DNA from: Amorphophallus konjac
Lineage: Eukaryota; Streptophyta; Magnoliopsida; Alismatales; Araceae
Reading direction: 5' to 3'
DNA: 64,000 nucleotides
NCBI GenBank assembly: GCA_022559845.1
Contig: JAHNEJ010002395.1
Span: forward strand, 124,001 to 188,000
Shown piece by piece: positions 1 through 11,468 of this stretch. Both the position numbers and the translations under genes were made by a program. The notes under the pieces are model-generated. The model worked only from the letters and a program-made list of their open reading frames with translations. It was not told where the DNA came from and searched no databases. Each line of letters opens with the position of its first letter. Position 1 is the stretch's first letter.

Positions 1-72
1 ATAAATAAATCAAACTGCTACAAGGTCCACAGTGTCTCATGTCCAAAGAAAGTACAGTCAACAGGAAAGAAA

Positions 73-153
73 GTACAACTACACGGGGCATCCCCCGGCG
101 TACAACAACACGGGGCATCCCCCGGAGTACAACTACGCGGGGCATCCCCCGGC
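73..153. repeat. 27-bp minisatellite, three units
   Basis: Three consecutive 27-bp units start at 73, 100 and 127. Each contains CGGGGCATCCCCCGG, itself a small palindrome (GGGGCATCCCC), preceded by GTACAAC. The units differ from each other at only one to three bases, so the duplication is fairly recent. Confidence 0.9.
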
Positions 154-1100
154 TCTGGCAGACTGGCAACTAACCCTGGCTGGAAGACCCACGCTGAAAC
201 TCGGCCGCGCCTCCCGCCGACCCCGCCTCACCTGAAGAGCAGGGGTGAGCCTCATCTCATTGGCCCAGTAGGGATCCCGCGAATCCCCACCTCGCACGGA
301 AAACGAAGAAGAAGAAGACAACCCTACCAACCGAGAGTACAGTAGAACCGACAGGCTAAAGTAAATAAACAGAAAAGTTGTCTACTCTAACGGTACCGTA
401 GTACGGAACCTCGGTCCAACAAAACACGAGTCCACGCCTGCCAGTGAACAGGAGCACCATCCACAAGAAGAACGACCGGATGCGTCCCCTGACGTCTTAC
501 ACCGCGTCACAAGTGTCTAGCTACAACGCCCCGGGCGTGAGACTCAGACACGCAACAAGTACCACAACAAGGACTAGCTGGGGTCGCACTCGTCAGTGCG
601 TGCCCTAAGCCCCCAACTACGTGTGCACACACAGACCATCTGCTCTAGGTCGGGTCCTCTAGCTGGTTTTCCCCCCCCACCGGACTCTGGTGGCAAAGGC
701 AAGGGGCCCTACGGTAACCAGCCTAAAAACCGCGTCACACTGGGTCTCGCTCTCCACCACTCCCAGGTGGGTCCGCACACGCGTGCGCAGAAAGCTACGA
801 CTAGTGGACAGGTCACTGGAAGTAAGGACTAATCCACGGAAACCACCGACCAAGCACTAGCACAGACTCTCGATGATCCTACGGTAGGTACGGAAGCCGG
901 GGACACGCATGAGGTCCGACCGTCCCTCAAGTCACGCGGCACTCCTACCTAGGTAACTGATTCTCCGAGGAACCCCGGGCGCCCCTGTGGCTCTCACTGG
1001 GTGCCCACGGCATCCCTAGGGCCACGCCACAACCGGGTCCAAAACTCATCCAACCGGAGGTCACGCTACCCGCAAAACGCGGTTCGGGGAAGGGAAAAGG

Positions 1101-1345
1101 TCGCGCTAGGTATCCCTAGCGCGACACCGAAGAACGCGCTAGCTTTGGCTAGCGCGATCTTCCATGTCGCGCTGCCCAAGGCTAGCGCGTTCAATCTGAA
1201 CGCGCTAGTCTTGGATAGCGTGATCTGGAGATCGCGCTACCCGAACCAGGCGCGTTCCCCCACCGCCTTACTGTTCGTCTTCTCCGACGGACACGCTCGG
1301 ACGACACGGCGCGTTCATCAAGAACGCGCCACTGGACTATAGCGC
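1101..1345. repeat. Cluster of inverted CGCGCTAG motifs
   Basis: CGCGCTAG and its complement CTAGCGCG alternate at short intervals, giving a run of potential 7-9 bp stems separated by 5-10 nt loops, for example CGCGCTAGGTATCCCTAGCGCG split as stem, 6-nt loop, stem. At least four pairs are visible, with decay (for example TAGCGTGA). Every motif copy contains CpG. Confidence 0.8.
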
Positions 1346-2239
1346 GACATCGGGCCGAGCCCGGTTCGCGAACTACGGCCGGAAATCACAAAACCACGCC
1401 CATTCACCCCCTTTGGTGAAGGGAAAACAATGGGGAATCACCCCACAACGACCTAGCATGCATCTAGAGCCCCCAAATCGATCAAAAACTCCACGAATCG
1501 ACGGATCCGGCGCTCAAACCCCAAACATGAAAATAACTCTCCCGGCATGAATCTAGCCCCTCTCGGCCTCTCCACGGCCTAGAAATCACGGGGAATGCTA
1601 GAAAGAGGGTAAGGATTCGTCCCCCTACCTCAAGGAAGCTCGAAATCCACCGAAACGCCGCCGATCTTCAAATCTAGCTCAACCACGAACTCCACAACCA
1701 CGCGCCAATGGGGGCACCGCCGCGATCCTCTCGCCGCCGCCGTCGTCACCGAGCTGCCGCCAAGGTCCACCACCCGTCGCCGGAGGGGAAGGGCCGCCGC
1801 GAGGTTCCAACGGGCAAGGAGGGGAAAAAAAGGGGGGTGACCGTTGCGCGCTCACGGGAGGGGAAAGAAGGAAGAAGAAAAAGGGAAGAAAAAGAAAAAG
1901 AAAATGCTTTAAATAGAAAATCCGAAAAATGCCAAAAATATCAAAAAATAGAAAAATACACCTCCTCGACCGTCTCGACTAGCTGATCGCAACGGTACCA
2001 CTCGCGGGCTGGTGAACGAACCGGTTCACCCGCTACAGGGTTCCGAAGGACTCGCCGAAACCCGTACGCGAAAATCGAAAAATACGCACGGAAAAGCCGC
2101 GGACACACTCCGGGCCTCCGAAACGACTACGGATCGCGCCGATCCGAACACGAAAGATGTCCGAAACGAAATTTCGGACACAACAGAGTCGAACACCATG
2201 ACAAACCAGATCCGGGACCCATAACGAAGGATCTGAAAG

Positions 2240-3720
2240 ATCCGGGACATTACAGATTGTCCTCATCAGCAAAAACTTACCGCCATCCGAAGAGGAGGCG
2301 CTTATTTTGGTACTTCAAGAATACAAGGACATATTCGCATGGAGTTACGAAGATATGCCTGCACTAGACCCTGCGCTCGTTGAACATCGGCTTAGACTTA
2401 AGCCAGGGTCTGTCACGGTCAAACAACGGTTGAGACGTTTCCACCCTAATATGGCATTAAAGATGAAAGAAGAGGTCGATAAGCTTCATAAGACTAGATT
2501 TGTTAGAGTTGTCCTCTATCCTAATTGGGTGGCTAACATCGTCCCGGTCATGAAGAAGGACGGAAAAGTTCGAATTTGTATAGACTTTCGGGACCTCAAC
2601 CGCGCGTGTCCTAAAGATGACTTCCCCCTCCCCCATATTGATGTTTTAATTGACAACACGGCAGGATATGAGACTCTCTCCTTTATGGATGGTTTTTCAG
2701 GTTACAATCAGATTCGCCTGGCCGAGGAAGATCAAGAGAAAACATCGTTCACTACACCATGGGGAACTTATTGTTATGTGGTTATACCTTTTGGACTTAA
2801 GAATGCTGGAGCCACCTATCAAAGGGCTATGATGGCAATTTTTCATGATAAGATCCACATTTATATTGAGGTGTATATTGACGATCTGGTAGTGAAATCA
2901 AGAATAAGGATTGAGCATCCCAGGGTTCTAACCAAAGTCTTGCAAAGGGCATGGGAATATCAATTAAAGATGAACCATAAAAGTGTGTATTTGGTGTTTC
3001 ATCAGGGAAGTTACTTGGATTCATCGTTAGTAAGAGGGGTATTGAGATTGATCCCAATAAGGCGAAGGCCATAAGAGAAATGCCTCCTCCCAGGAATCTA
3101 AAAGAAGTTCGAGGATTGATCGGGAGGTTACAATTTATTCGCCAATTTGTCTCCCAGCATTCACAAAGATGTAGGCCGTTCTACGAGCTTACTAAGCCGG
3201 GAGTCAAGTTTATTTGGGATGACAAGTGTCAGGCAGCTTTTGACGGATTGAAGGATTATCTCTCAAATCCTCCTGTCCTGAGGCCGCCAGTTCCAGGCAA
3301 ACTGCTTGTTCTTTATATTTCCGTCCTGGATGACTCTGTAGGCACTGTCTTAGCCCAAGTTGATGAAGAAGGAAAAGAAAGGGTAGCCTACTACTTGTCA
3401 AAACTTCTCAACCCCTGTGAGCAGAGGTACTCAGCTATAGAGAAGACTTGTGCTGCTTTAGTCTAGGTAGTTCAGAAACTTAAGCATTATTTCTTAGCTC
3501 ACGAGGTTCACCTCATCGCTCGTATGAATCCAATTAAGTTCCTTCTTGAAAAATTTGTTCTTACCGATCGATTAGCACGATGGCAAAGCTTCCTCTATCA
3601 ATTCGACATCATCTACATTCAGAAAAAAGTAATCAAAGGCTATGCCATAGCAAAACATCTTGCTCACCATCCCCTCCCTAGATTTGACCCTGTTCGCTCA
3701 GAGTTTCCAGATGAGGAACT
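2240..3720 (+). pseudogene. Tat-lineage pol: reverse transcriptase and RNase H, broken
   Basis: Reverse transcriptase copies element RNA into DNA and RNase H removes the RNA strand. The RT part shows the opening FAWSYEDMPALDP, VRICIDFRDLNRACPKDDFPLP, DGFSGYNQI and the catalytic box YIDDLVVKS near 2870-2900. A 1-nt deletion near 2978 shifts the frame, and coding resumes in the frame that contains EMPPPRNLKEVRGLIGRLQF (from 3080). The connection and RNase H follow (LSKLLNPCEQRYSAIEK). A TAG at 3464-3466 replaces an expected tryptophan codon, after which the same frame continues. No gag or protease precedes RT. The element cannot make a functional product from this copy. Confidence 0.9.
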
Positions 3721-4519
3721 AATGTCCGTCAATCAGACCAATTCGATGTGGACGTTACATTTTGATGGAGCTTTGAATTCAAAAGGGAAAGGGATTGGTA
3801 TTGTTCTTCTATCACCAGAGGGTATCACTATTCCACTCACCTCTCAGCTTGCATTTCCAGTCACAAACAATATAGCTGAGTACGAGGCTCTCCTGGCCGG
3901 GCTGGAGGCCGCTCATCAATTCGGTGTTACCCATTTACGAATTGTAGGTGATAGTCAGCTCATCCTTCGCCAAGTACTCACCAAGTGCCGCACGCTTAAC
4001 CCTAAGCTCAAACCCTACCAGGAATTGACCTCTGCTTATATCAAGCTTTTCACTAAATTAATCTTTGTCCATGTTCCTCGTGATCATAACATTCTAGCTG
4101 ATGCTCTCGCTTCTCTTTCTTCTTCCTTGGCTTTCCCTCCCGAAAGGGATTCCCATTCTATCATTGTTCACAAGCGACTCACTCCAGCTATTAAGGATCT
4201 AGCTTTCCTTAGTGTTAAGGAGGAGGTGCTCAGGAAGGTGAAGCAAGAAGGAATCATTGAGAATAAAGAAGTCATGCTATTGGACTTAGAGGAAGAATTG
4301 GACGATGCAGAAAAGCCGTGGTATTATGAGATTGCTAAATATTGCCAAGATCAATCATATCCAGAAGAAGCCACGGCTGAAGAAAAGAAAGCCATTCGAA
4401 GAGTTGCTCAGCGGTACACTTTAGTTGGAGGTGTGCTATATAGAAGAGGTCTTACCGGTGTTTTGCTAAGATGCCTTGATGATGATGAATCTTGGAAGAT
4501 TGTGGAAGAGGCGCACTAG
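3721..4519 (+). pseudogene. Tat-lineage pol: second (archaeal-type) RNase H domain
   Basis: This segment starts near the words TMWTLHFDGALNSKGKG-like (observed from SMWTLHFDGA) and has the four acidic positions of an RNase H: the D of FDGA, the second E of AEYEA, the D of GDSQ and the D of ADALASL. It lies between the standard RNase H and the integrase, which is the hallmark of plant Tat elements. The domain is continuous from the upstream frame starting at 3524 to a premature TAG at 4517-4519. Next comes an acidic linker (about residues 230-300 of this open stretch) leading to the integrase. A 1-nt shift at the end separates it from the integrase frame. Confidence 0.85.
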
Positions 4520-5577
4520 GAGTGTGTGGCGGGCATGTCAATAGCTAGATGCTAGCTAAGAAGATCCTTAGACTAGGTTTCCATTGGCCCACTCTAGAAG
4601 AGGATTGTTCTATCTATGTGCGAAGGTGTGTTAAGTGCCAACTGCAAGCCGACAAAGTTCATTCTCCTGCTTCTTCACTCCATCCTATATCTTCCCCATG
4701 GCCTTTCTCCATGTGGGCTTTCGACATCATTGGACCTCTTGGTGATCCGACCCTCCTCACAAAACCAAAGTCATTCATACTGACGGCGACGGAGTACTTC
4801 ACCAAGTGGGCGGAAGCGGAAGCATACGTGGAGATAAAAGCATCAACCGTTTGCAAATTTATAATGAAGAACATCATCGCAAGATTCGACATCCTGAGTA
4901 CCATCATCACCGACAATGGACCGCAATTCATCTCTCAGGAGCTTCAGGACCTCTGCAACAGGTATAACATTGCATTACATCATTCATCTCCTTATTATCC
5001 GTAGGGCAATGGTCAAGCAGAGGCAACTAATAAAACTTTGATTAAAATTATCAGGAAGACGTGCGAGGCTAATAAATTTGTGGACTGGCCAGAAAAATTG
5101 GTTGAAGCTCTTTGGGCCTATCGCACTTCCATTCGTACCCCTACTGGGCAAACCCCTTTCGCCCTCACTTATGGAATGGAGGCGGTAGTTCCTTACAAGA
5201 TTCTTATTCCTTCTCTACGAGTTCAATTGGACAAGGAGCTCCCCATTGATGAGCGTCGTGAATCTCTCCTTGCTCAGTTGGAACTCCTAGACGAGAAGTG
5301 TCTGGTCGCCGCCGAGCATGCACGTATTTATCAAAACAGGCTTTCACGTTTTTATCAAAAGAAAGTGATTGAAAGAAAATTCAAAATTGGTGAGAAGGTA
5401 ATTAAAAGAATCTTTGTAAAACCTGGTGGACCGCGTTCAAAACTCTAGCCTAATTGGGAAGGTCCCTTTGTTATAAAAGATGTTTATCCTGGCAACGCTT
5501 ACAAATTAATTAATGCTGAAGGTGAGGAGCTAACTCATCCTTGGAATGGTCTCTATTTGAAGAAATACTACCCCTAA
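4520..5577 (+). pseudogene. Tat-lineage pol: integrase, broken
   Basis: Integrase inserts the element DNA into the chromosome. The zinc-binding H..C..C part (LGFHWPTLEEDC, CVKCQLQ) is followed by the catalytic core with WAFDIIGPLG and TDNGPQF, then the NGQAEATN region carrying the third acidic residue. The C-terminal part has the typical WEGPFVIKD motif and ends YLKKYYP with a stop at 5575-5577. In-frame TAG codons occur at 4542-4544, 5002-5004 and 5446-5448. At least the one at 5002, in the conserved core, looks like a CAG-to-TAG transition. The frame differs from that of the upstream RNase H. Confidence 0.9.
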
Positions 5578-6470
5578 AAAAATCAAAAAAATAATAAAAA
5601 GTAACCAAAAATAAACAAAAAGAAGAAAAACTTCTGAAAATCAAAAGCAGATATGGTACATGGGTCACAAGCCCGAACAATCAAAATCCTTAATTCATTC
5701 TTCAGTCTCGATGGTTTAACTTTGGGGTCAACTCCCGCACACACTACACGCTCTACCTTTAAACTCAAGTAGCCCGGAATTCAAGGAAAGTCCGACCCAA
5801 ACTAAGAGTGTAAAAACCTTGCCTATTCTCTTCTTTTCGGCTCACGAGAGGGAGTACGAGTAAAGGGTTACTAACCAAGCCTGCCCGCCACCCTAGTAGG
5901 TGGAAGTCAGGGCCCTAAATGGAAGAAAATGCTTAAAGCCCAAGTACAATTAGGTCTTTATCTATTTCAAGAGGAAAGAAAGAAAAAGAAAGGAAAATAT
6001 GATAAAAGAAAACATGTCAAGAGGGTAAAGTCCCCGCAGGGAAAACCCTGGTCGTAAGCATGCGTGAATAAGGGCGACAAGAGCAACCAAATTTTCCTAA
6101 GCCAAAGACCGAATCCCAACAGGCATTAGGGTAGGGGAAGAGCGTTCCCCATTCTTGAAAACCTTTCGTGAGCTTCCTCGAATTATTCTTCTTTTCTCCC
6201 TCCATGGTGGGTTGTAAACTCAAAGAATGGCAAAGATCAACCAAGAAAGAAGGGGCTGCAAGAGAATATGAGTAAAAGCATAAGTCACTTAGCACGTTGA
6301 CCCCTTTGTTAAGTCTTTCGAGAAAGATTAATGAATTTAAGATCATGATGTCGTAAGGTTTAAAGGCCCCGTGCTAAGCCTACTTTCAAAAAATATATAA
6401 ATCAATCAAAAATAAAAAAAATTGAAAAGAAATAATAATAATAAGAAATAAAAAACTATATATATTTTTT
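5578..6470. other. Post-pol noncoding region of the Tat element
   Basis: There is no supported gene here. The first 70 bases after the pol stop are A-rich; then comes mixed sequence with purine-rich runs (5965-6010) and an AT-rich end. It is typical untranslated DNA following integrase in a Tat element. Confidence 0.6.
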
Positions 6471-6680
6471 AAATAATGCCGTCATTTTCAAAACAAATGG
6501 AAAAAAATAAATTTGCGCCTTCTATACATGCGTCTCTTTCAAAATTAACGACTTTCATGAAGTCGTCATTTTCAAATCAAACAACAAAAAAAATGTGTTT
6601 TTCAAAATAAACGCCTATCGTGGTGGTGTCAATTTCACAATAAGCGCCGTTTGCGAGGGCGTCATTTTTAAAATTGAACA
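6471..6680. repeat. Hairpin-like GACGCC/GGCGTC motif cluster 1
   Basis: Several copies of a short module occur here, of the kind ACGACTTTCATGAAGTCGTC followed by ATTTTCA, and also AAGCGCCGTTTGCGAGGGCGTC. Each is an ACGCC or ACGAC half, 7-12 bases, then a complementary GGCGTC or GTCGTC half followed by ATTT. It sits just downstream of the antisense PMD gene's 3' end and is the first of five clusters in this element. Confidence 0.7.
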
Positions 6681-7106
6681 AAATGAAAAAAATATTTTTT
6701 TAAAAAAGAAATGGAACATTGTTATACATATGCCTGGTTGCATTTTTGTGTGAGCATCTTTTATTTTGAGTTAGCATCTGCTTGCTTGCATGTCACATTT
6801 TTTTCTTATATTTGATTATCATTTGCCTTCATTGATTAAAGGCTTGGCCCCTTGACCCGTCATCAAGGTCAAAGTAAAGACATCCCTTGCTTATTGAGCA
6901 AGGGGCCAAGCCGAACAGATAGATTAACCTGTTTGTTTAAGTGTGAACTACAGCTACAGGCGTAGGGCAAAAAGTAAAAGGCGAGAAGGAAAACACAAGT
7001 ACACAACTACACAAGTGCTCAGGTAACAAAAAATTCAATCTCATATATATATATATCATAAATGTTTGAGTACAGGTGTGAGGGTGGAGGAGTACAAGTA
7101 AGTCTC
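6681..7106. other. Spacer downstream of the antisense PMD gene
   Basis: AT-rich, no gene seen. It includes the direct/inverted words CCTTGACCCGTCATCAAGG and GGGGCCAAGCC around 6840-6915. It probably contains the 3' untranslated part of the PMD gene transcribed from the minus strand. Confidence 0.4.
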
Positions 7107-10100
7107 TCAGCTCTCGCCTCCACCCTCCTCTCTCCTACTCTCTGCCTCACTCTCGTCCTCCCGACGAGGCGCTGGTGGAGGGGGCATGGACCCCCGTGAA
7201 GTAGCTGGAGCTCGAGCCGGCCCATCTGCCTCGCTCCTCTGTCGGAGGGAGGAACCTCCTACGAAAGTGGAGCTCGTGAAGACGTACCCCGCAGCTCGCG
7301 CTCGCTCCCGGCCTCGCTGAAGCCGCTCCTCTGTCGCCCGCAGCCGCTCCTGGGAAACGGCTAGCTGGGCCCTCAAAGCCACAAGCTCCGCACGGTCCGC
7401 CTGGTGCTCCTCGAGCTCCCGGGCACGCTCCCTCCGCTCCATCTCGAGGGCGACTCGTAGCTCCGCCACGTCCTGAGGCAACTCCTCTCACCGCCTCAAG
7501 GCCCGCTCAAGCTCCGCGACCCGCTGCTCGCGGATCGCCAACTCTGTCCCGGCCAAGGCAGCCCGGGTAAGTGCCGCCTGTAACTCTGAGGACTGCAAAC
7601 AAATAAACAAATCATCAGTTTCATATACACAACTCAATAATTCATGAAATAAGCAATAAACAACTGAAAATAAATAACTCACACGGGTGGCCATCGCCTG
7701 TTGTCCCTCCTCAATGCAGGTAAGAGAGGCTCGGAGCTCCTCAGTCTGTAAACACAATTTTTTATGAGCATATCATATAAATAATTAAATGACTTTTGAG
7801 TTTAAGGTTTAAAAGCATACCCGTGTGGCAAGGTCGCGCTCTGCCGCCTCAGCCTGTGCCACCGCTCCAGCTAGCTGCTCTGCTAGTGCAGTCGTCTCTG
7901 CACTAGGTCCTCTCGAGCTGGAGGCCTCTCCCGTCCCTCTCTCTGCTGCTCCCTGCTGGGCACGCTGCATTCATTGAGATTGTCAGTGGCTAATCATCAA
8001 TAATTCAAAAATTCATTTGCATATAGATAATTTAAACAGTCACCAAGGTCTGTAGGTCTGCCCGTGTGGTAGCCAGCTGGGCCTCCAAGCTGTGGAGGTG
8101 GGCTTGCATGTCCATCGCCACTATGTCCCGTGCATCCTGCATTCATCACATGTTAGTCACATGATAGATATACAAAGCATTTGTATTTAATTTAGAAATA
8201 AGTGCATTCATACATACCCCTAAGACCCTCATCTGGGGTCGGCCAACGTAAACCTCCCAGTAGCGTCGGAGGTACTCGGAGCTGTCTGCCGCCTGTGAGG
8301 TGACTCGGGTCCTGCCTCGCTGCCAGTCGGCATACTGGTCGGAGAACCGGACCCTCCAGTCGATCACCTTCGTGCGACCGTGCGTCTTCTTGCCTATCCC
8401 CCACGGCTCTCCAACCTCGACCCACTCCTGGTGTAGGCCGAGGGTCCTCATCACCAGCCTAAGCCGTAACGGCTCAATCTCATTCAGGCAATGAACCCAA
8501 AGCTCATGCCCGAAGCGAGGTCGGCCCGCTACGACCCAGGGCTGGCCCTCGTCGATCATCCCCTCGTAGGGTCTCCATCTCACCTGCATTCACAACATGG
8601 ATATCATCATATCAACATATTCCACATAAAACATAAATAAAAATTGCATCACATTAAGCATGCGTACCAGTGAGGTGGGGAAGTCACGGAACTCCCGTTG
8701 TAACACTCGCATCTCGTAGGCGAGTGGGGCTCCAGTCACCACTGGTAGCCAGCGCCGTGCCATAGGGAAGGATCCCTCAACTCCAGGCCGTGGGTCGGCA
8801 CGCCCCATCGGCATGTATAGATGGCTCCATATCTGCATTCATGCATTGCATTAATAAAGCATTCACATGCATATAAAAGAAAAGAGAAAAAAATGAAAAT
8901 GCATACCTGAAGAAGGGTGAAAAGCCGCTGACAGTCGTCTCTCGACCTGTCCCCGTGGACAAGTCGGCTATCAAGTGCGCCAGCAGCGCCGCTCCCCAGG
9001 CGTATCTGCCAACTCCCTCCAGATCCTCGAGTATCCCCAGGAATCGGCAATTGATGATATCGCCCTTCGTGCCGAGCAGCAACCTCCCGAGCATCAGGAA
9101 TAGAAATCTCCTCAGGTCTCGAACTGCTCTCTCCCTCTCAGTCGAGTCTTGGCAATAGGCAGCCTTAGCCCCGTCTATCAGCCTCCGTGAAAACTACTCT
9201 AGAGACTCCCTCGACCTCTGCCTAGAGTCATATATGCCCATAGCTATAGTAAGGTCGGTGCGGTAGATGGTCCTACACTCGCTAGGTGTCTCGTAGACTG
9301 TCTCTAGCCCTAGCAGCCTCTGAGTCAGCTCACTATAATCGGGTAGGGTGATCCCACTCACCGCCTCTCCATCTACCCTCAACCCGGTGATCCTAGTAAC
9401 GTCCTCTAGGCTAGGAACCATATGACCCCACGGCATCAGAAATGCCCTGCTAGACCTATCCCATCTCTCTCTGAGCACCTGGATCAAGGGTAGGTTTGGT
9501 CTAACTGGCTCTATGCTAAGAAAGGCCCCAAACCCCATGGCATCTACCCTAGCTCTCTGGAACTCGGGGAGTCCGTAGTAAGCTGCTCGGACTTGGACCC
9601 AAGAGATCCGCGTCCTCATCAACCCCTGCATACAACAAATAAAATTCTCACTTTAAGTTTTCATGTGGATATTCATCAAATTCATCTGCTGTTAACCAAG
9701 TAATTGACGCCCCTAAGGGTGGCGTTATTTTACAATGTGTTTCTGGTGATTTCATGTGCAATTTGAATTGATGACCCACCTTGGGTCGTTGTTTATTTAA
9801 GTGACGCCGCTGTGGGGGACGTTGGTTTGAAGGTAATTTTATAAAATTTTGAGAAATTTTGAATTGACGTCCAACCCTGGGTCGTCAGTTGTCTAAGTAA
9901 CGCCCCTGTGGGGGGCGCGGTTCACAAAGCAATTTTTCTATCCTAAATTGCATTTCTGGAAAATGTTAACTGACGACCACCCTTGTGTCGTTACCTAACG
10001 AATTGACGCCCCGGTTGGGGGCACTATTTCTCTGGGGTTTTTAAGCTAGCGTGCGAAATAAAAAATAAAAAAAGAGATAAAAAGCAGAGACATACACATT

Positions 10101-10749
10101 AAAAATAAATAAAATGGCATGTGAATTAACAACATAATGATAATTTAAAACTAACGACATGCTGCAGGGCGTGATTTCATGTTAATCAGTTTTAGAAATT
10201 TAAATTAATTAAATTGACGACCCAGGCTTGGGCGTCGTTTTAATTGACGACACCCCTGAAGGCGTCATTTGCCTGGTTTTTCCTCGACCAAGTCCGAGAG
10301 CTATGGAATTTGGTGGGAATTGAAAATAAAATAAAAATGAAATCAAAATTGAGGGTTTGGGGGCCTACCTTTCGTCGTCTGGGCACCATTAGCCCTCCAC
10401 GGAGGGGTTGCCGGGGTTGTCGTGGTCGTCGTGGTTGCCCAGGTCGGGGAACAACCGCCGCCGCCACCAGCGTTTCCTCTCCTTGTTCTTCTTCTTCTCC
10501 TTGTTCTTCTCCTTCTTCATCTCCTTCGTCTTCGTCCTCGTCGTCCTCGTCATCGTTTTCATCTTCTTCTCCATCGTCTTCTCCTTCTTCCTCGGTCGCA
10601 CCGGCTTGCTCCACCATTGGAGCCTCCTCGGACGGTGGTGCCTCCTCGGCCGCCGCTGGAGGAACCTCCTCCACCGCTTGTTGTTCGCCTTCCAAGTCCA
10701 CCATGTCGGGGGCAACAACCCTTTGACGCTTGTGAGTACCGCCCGCCAT
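7107..10749 (-). pseudogene. Plant mobile domain (PMD, MAIN-like) gene, eight exons, antisense within the Tat element
   Basis: Eight exons with GT-AG borders can be placed on the minus strand: 10749-10369, 9625-8907, 8832-8668, 8583-8218, 8136-8044, 7964-7821, 7745-7683 and 7592-7107. All introns are in phase 0. The product would be about 805 residues: an acidic Glu/Asp-rich start (residues 1-125), a PMD over exons 2-4 (QRARVDAMGFGAF, LPWGH-like MPWGHMVPSLEDV, ITGLRVDGEAV, LFTLLQ/IWSHLYMP, VRWRPYEGMID), then a coiled coil rich in Arg/Glu over exons 5-8. Plant PMD proteins such as MAIN and MAIL1 are nuclear and act in gene expression and transposon silencing. Breaks: TAG at 9194-9196, a 1-nt deletion near 8955 (exon 2 has 719 nt where 720 fits) and TGA at 7488-7490. 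The PMD identification is firm; a role in the element is inference. Confidence 0.8.
9700..10275. repeat. Hairpin-like GACGCC/GGCGTC motif cluster 2 (inside PMD intron 1)
   Basis: About eight modules are visible, for example GACGCCCCTAAGGGTGGCGT at 9707, GACGTCCAACCCTGGGTCGT near 9865, GACGCCCCGGTTGGGGGC near 10010 and GACGACCCAGGCTTGGGCGTC at 10214 (stem, short loop, stem). Most are preceded by AATT and followed by ATTT or GTTT. They occupy the first intron of the PMD gene. Confidence 0.8.
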
Positions 10750-10880
10750 GGGTTTGAGAAAGAAGAGAGTAGAGAGAGTAGAGTGAGAATGGGAGAGACG
10801 GAGATGGAGGTCTCGGTTAGGGTTTGCAGAAGAAAGTGGACGAAGGAAGGAGAAGAAGGAGGGAAAAGGGTTTTAACGGT
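10750..10880 (-). promoter_or_regulatory. Pyrimidine-rich 5' leader of the antisense PMD gene
   Basis: On the minus strand the 130 bases before the ATG at 10749 are CT-rich, contain CAAACCCTAACC, and end in ACCCATGGCGG, a good plant start context. Leaders like this are typical of cellular plant genes, which fits capture of a host gene by the retroelement. No clear TATA box is seen. Confidence 0.45.
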
Positions 10881-10884
10881 CGAA

Positions 10885-11335
10885 ATAAATTGACGCCCGA
10901 ATGGCCGTCGTGTTTTGATTAATTGACGTTCTGATGAAGGGCATGGTTTGTTGATATGACGACCCGAGGCTAGGCGTCATTTGCATTTGCGTGGGAAATT
11001 GGAACCGTCGTCTGGCGCATTAATGGGAAACTGATTGATTTGATTGATCATAATAATTACTATTTGAATTTGACGCCGCTGGAAACGGGCGTCCGTTGAG
11101 TAATTCACGACCTAATTAAGGGCGTCATTTTAACAAAATTAAGGATTTATTTTGAAAATATTTCAAAGAATTCTAAGCGATTAACGTCTGGCGTTGAGGC
11201 GCGAATTAAGAAACGCCTGTCATGGAAACGTCAATTGTAATTTTGAATTAGTTTAAGGAATTGATTAAATGGAATTGACGGCGTCATTGGAGGCGTTGTT
11301 TAATAAATTGACGCCGTCGATGGAGGCGCTGCTCA
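10885..11335. repeat. Hairpin-like GACGCC/GGCGTC motif cluster 3
   Basis: At least seven modules lie between the PMD and DUF7745-like genes, such as GACGACCCGAGGCTAGGCGTC near 10960 (two 7-base arms around a short loop), GACGCCGCTGGAAACGGGCGTC in two halves near 11072, and GACGCCGTCGATGGAGGCG near 11309. This is the promoter-side spacer of the PMD gene and the 3' side of the DUF7745-like gene. Confidence 0.8.
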
Positions 11336-11468
11336 GAACAGAGACCCGAAACTCAGTTTCTTCAGACAGAATTATATACAATTGAAAGAAATGTTCATAT
11401 TAACTCATTGTCTTGGCTCAAATAAAGGAAATATCTTTATTTCATTGAAAGAAAAATTATGATTACAT

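Larger units (their letters stand above)
1..2239. other. GC-rich retroelement-derived noncoding tract (LTR or leader-like)
   Basis: I see no recognisable gene here. The tract is GC-rich, holds a 27-bp tandem repeat near its left edge and a cluster of inverted CGCGCTAG motifs, and becomes purine-rich and then AT-rich near 1850-1980. It abuts the truncated Tat pol reading frame, which opens at about 2200 with no gag or protease before it. The tract is therefore probably part of another LTR element inserted into, or joined to, the Tat element by deletion. Its left boundary is outside the window. The small open frames in it are short and show no family I know. Confidence 0.45.

Noticed and set aside
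10244..10893. Long Ser- and Leu/Val-rich open frames on the + strand
   Set aside because: They are the complement of the Glu/Asp-rich first exon of the PMD gene; the composition explains the open frames and there are no motifs.
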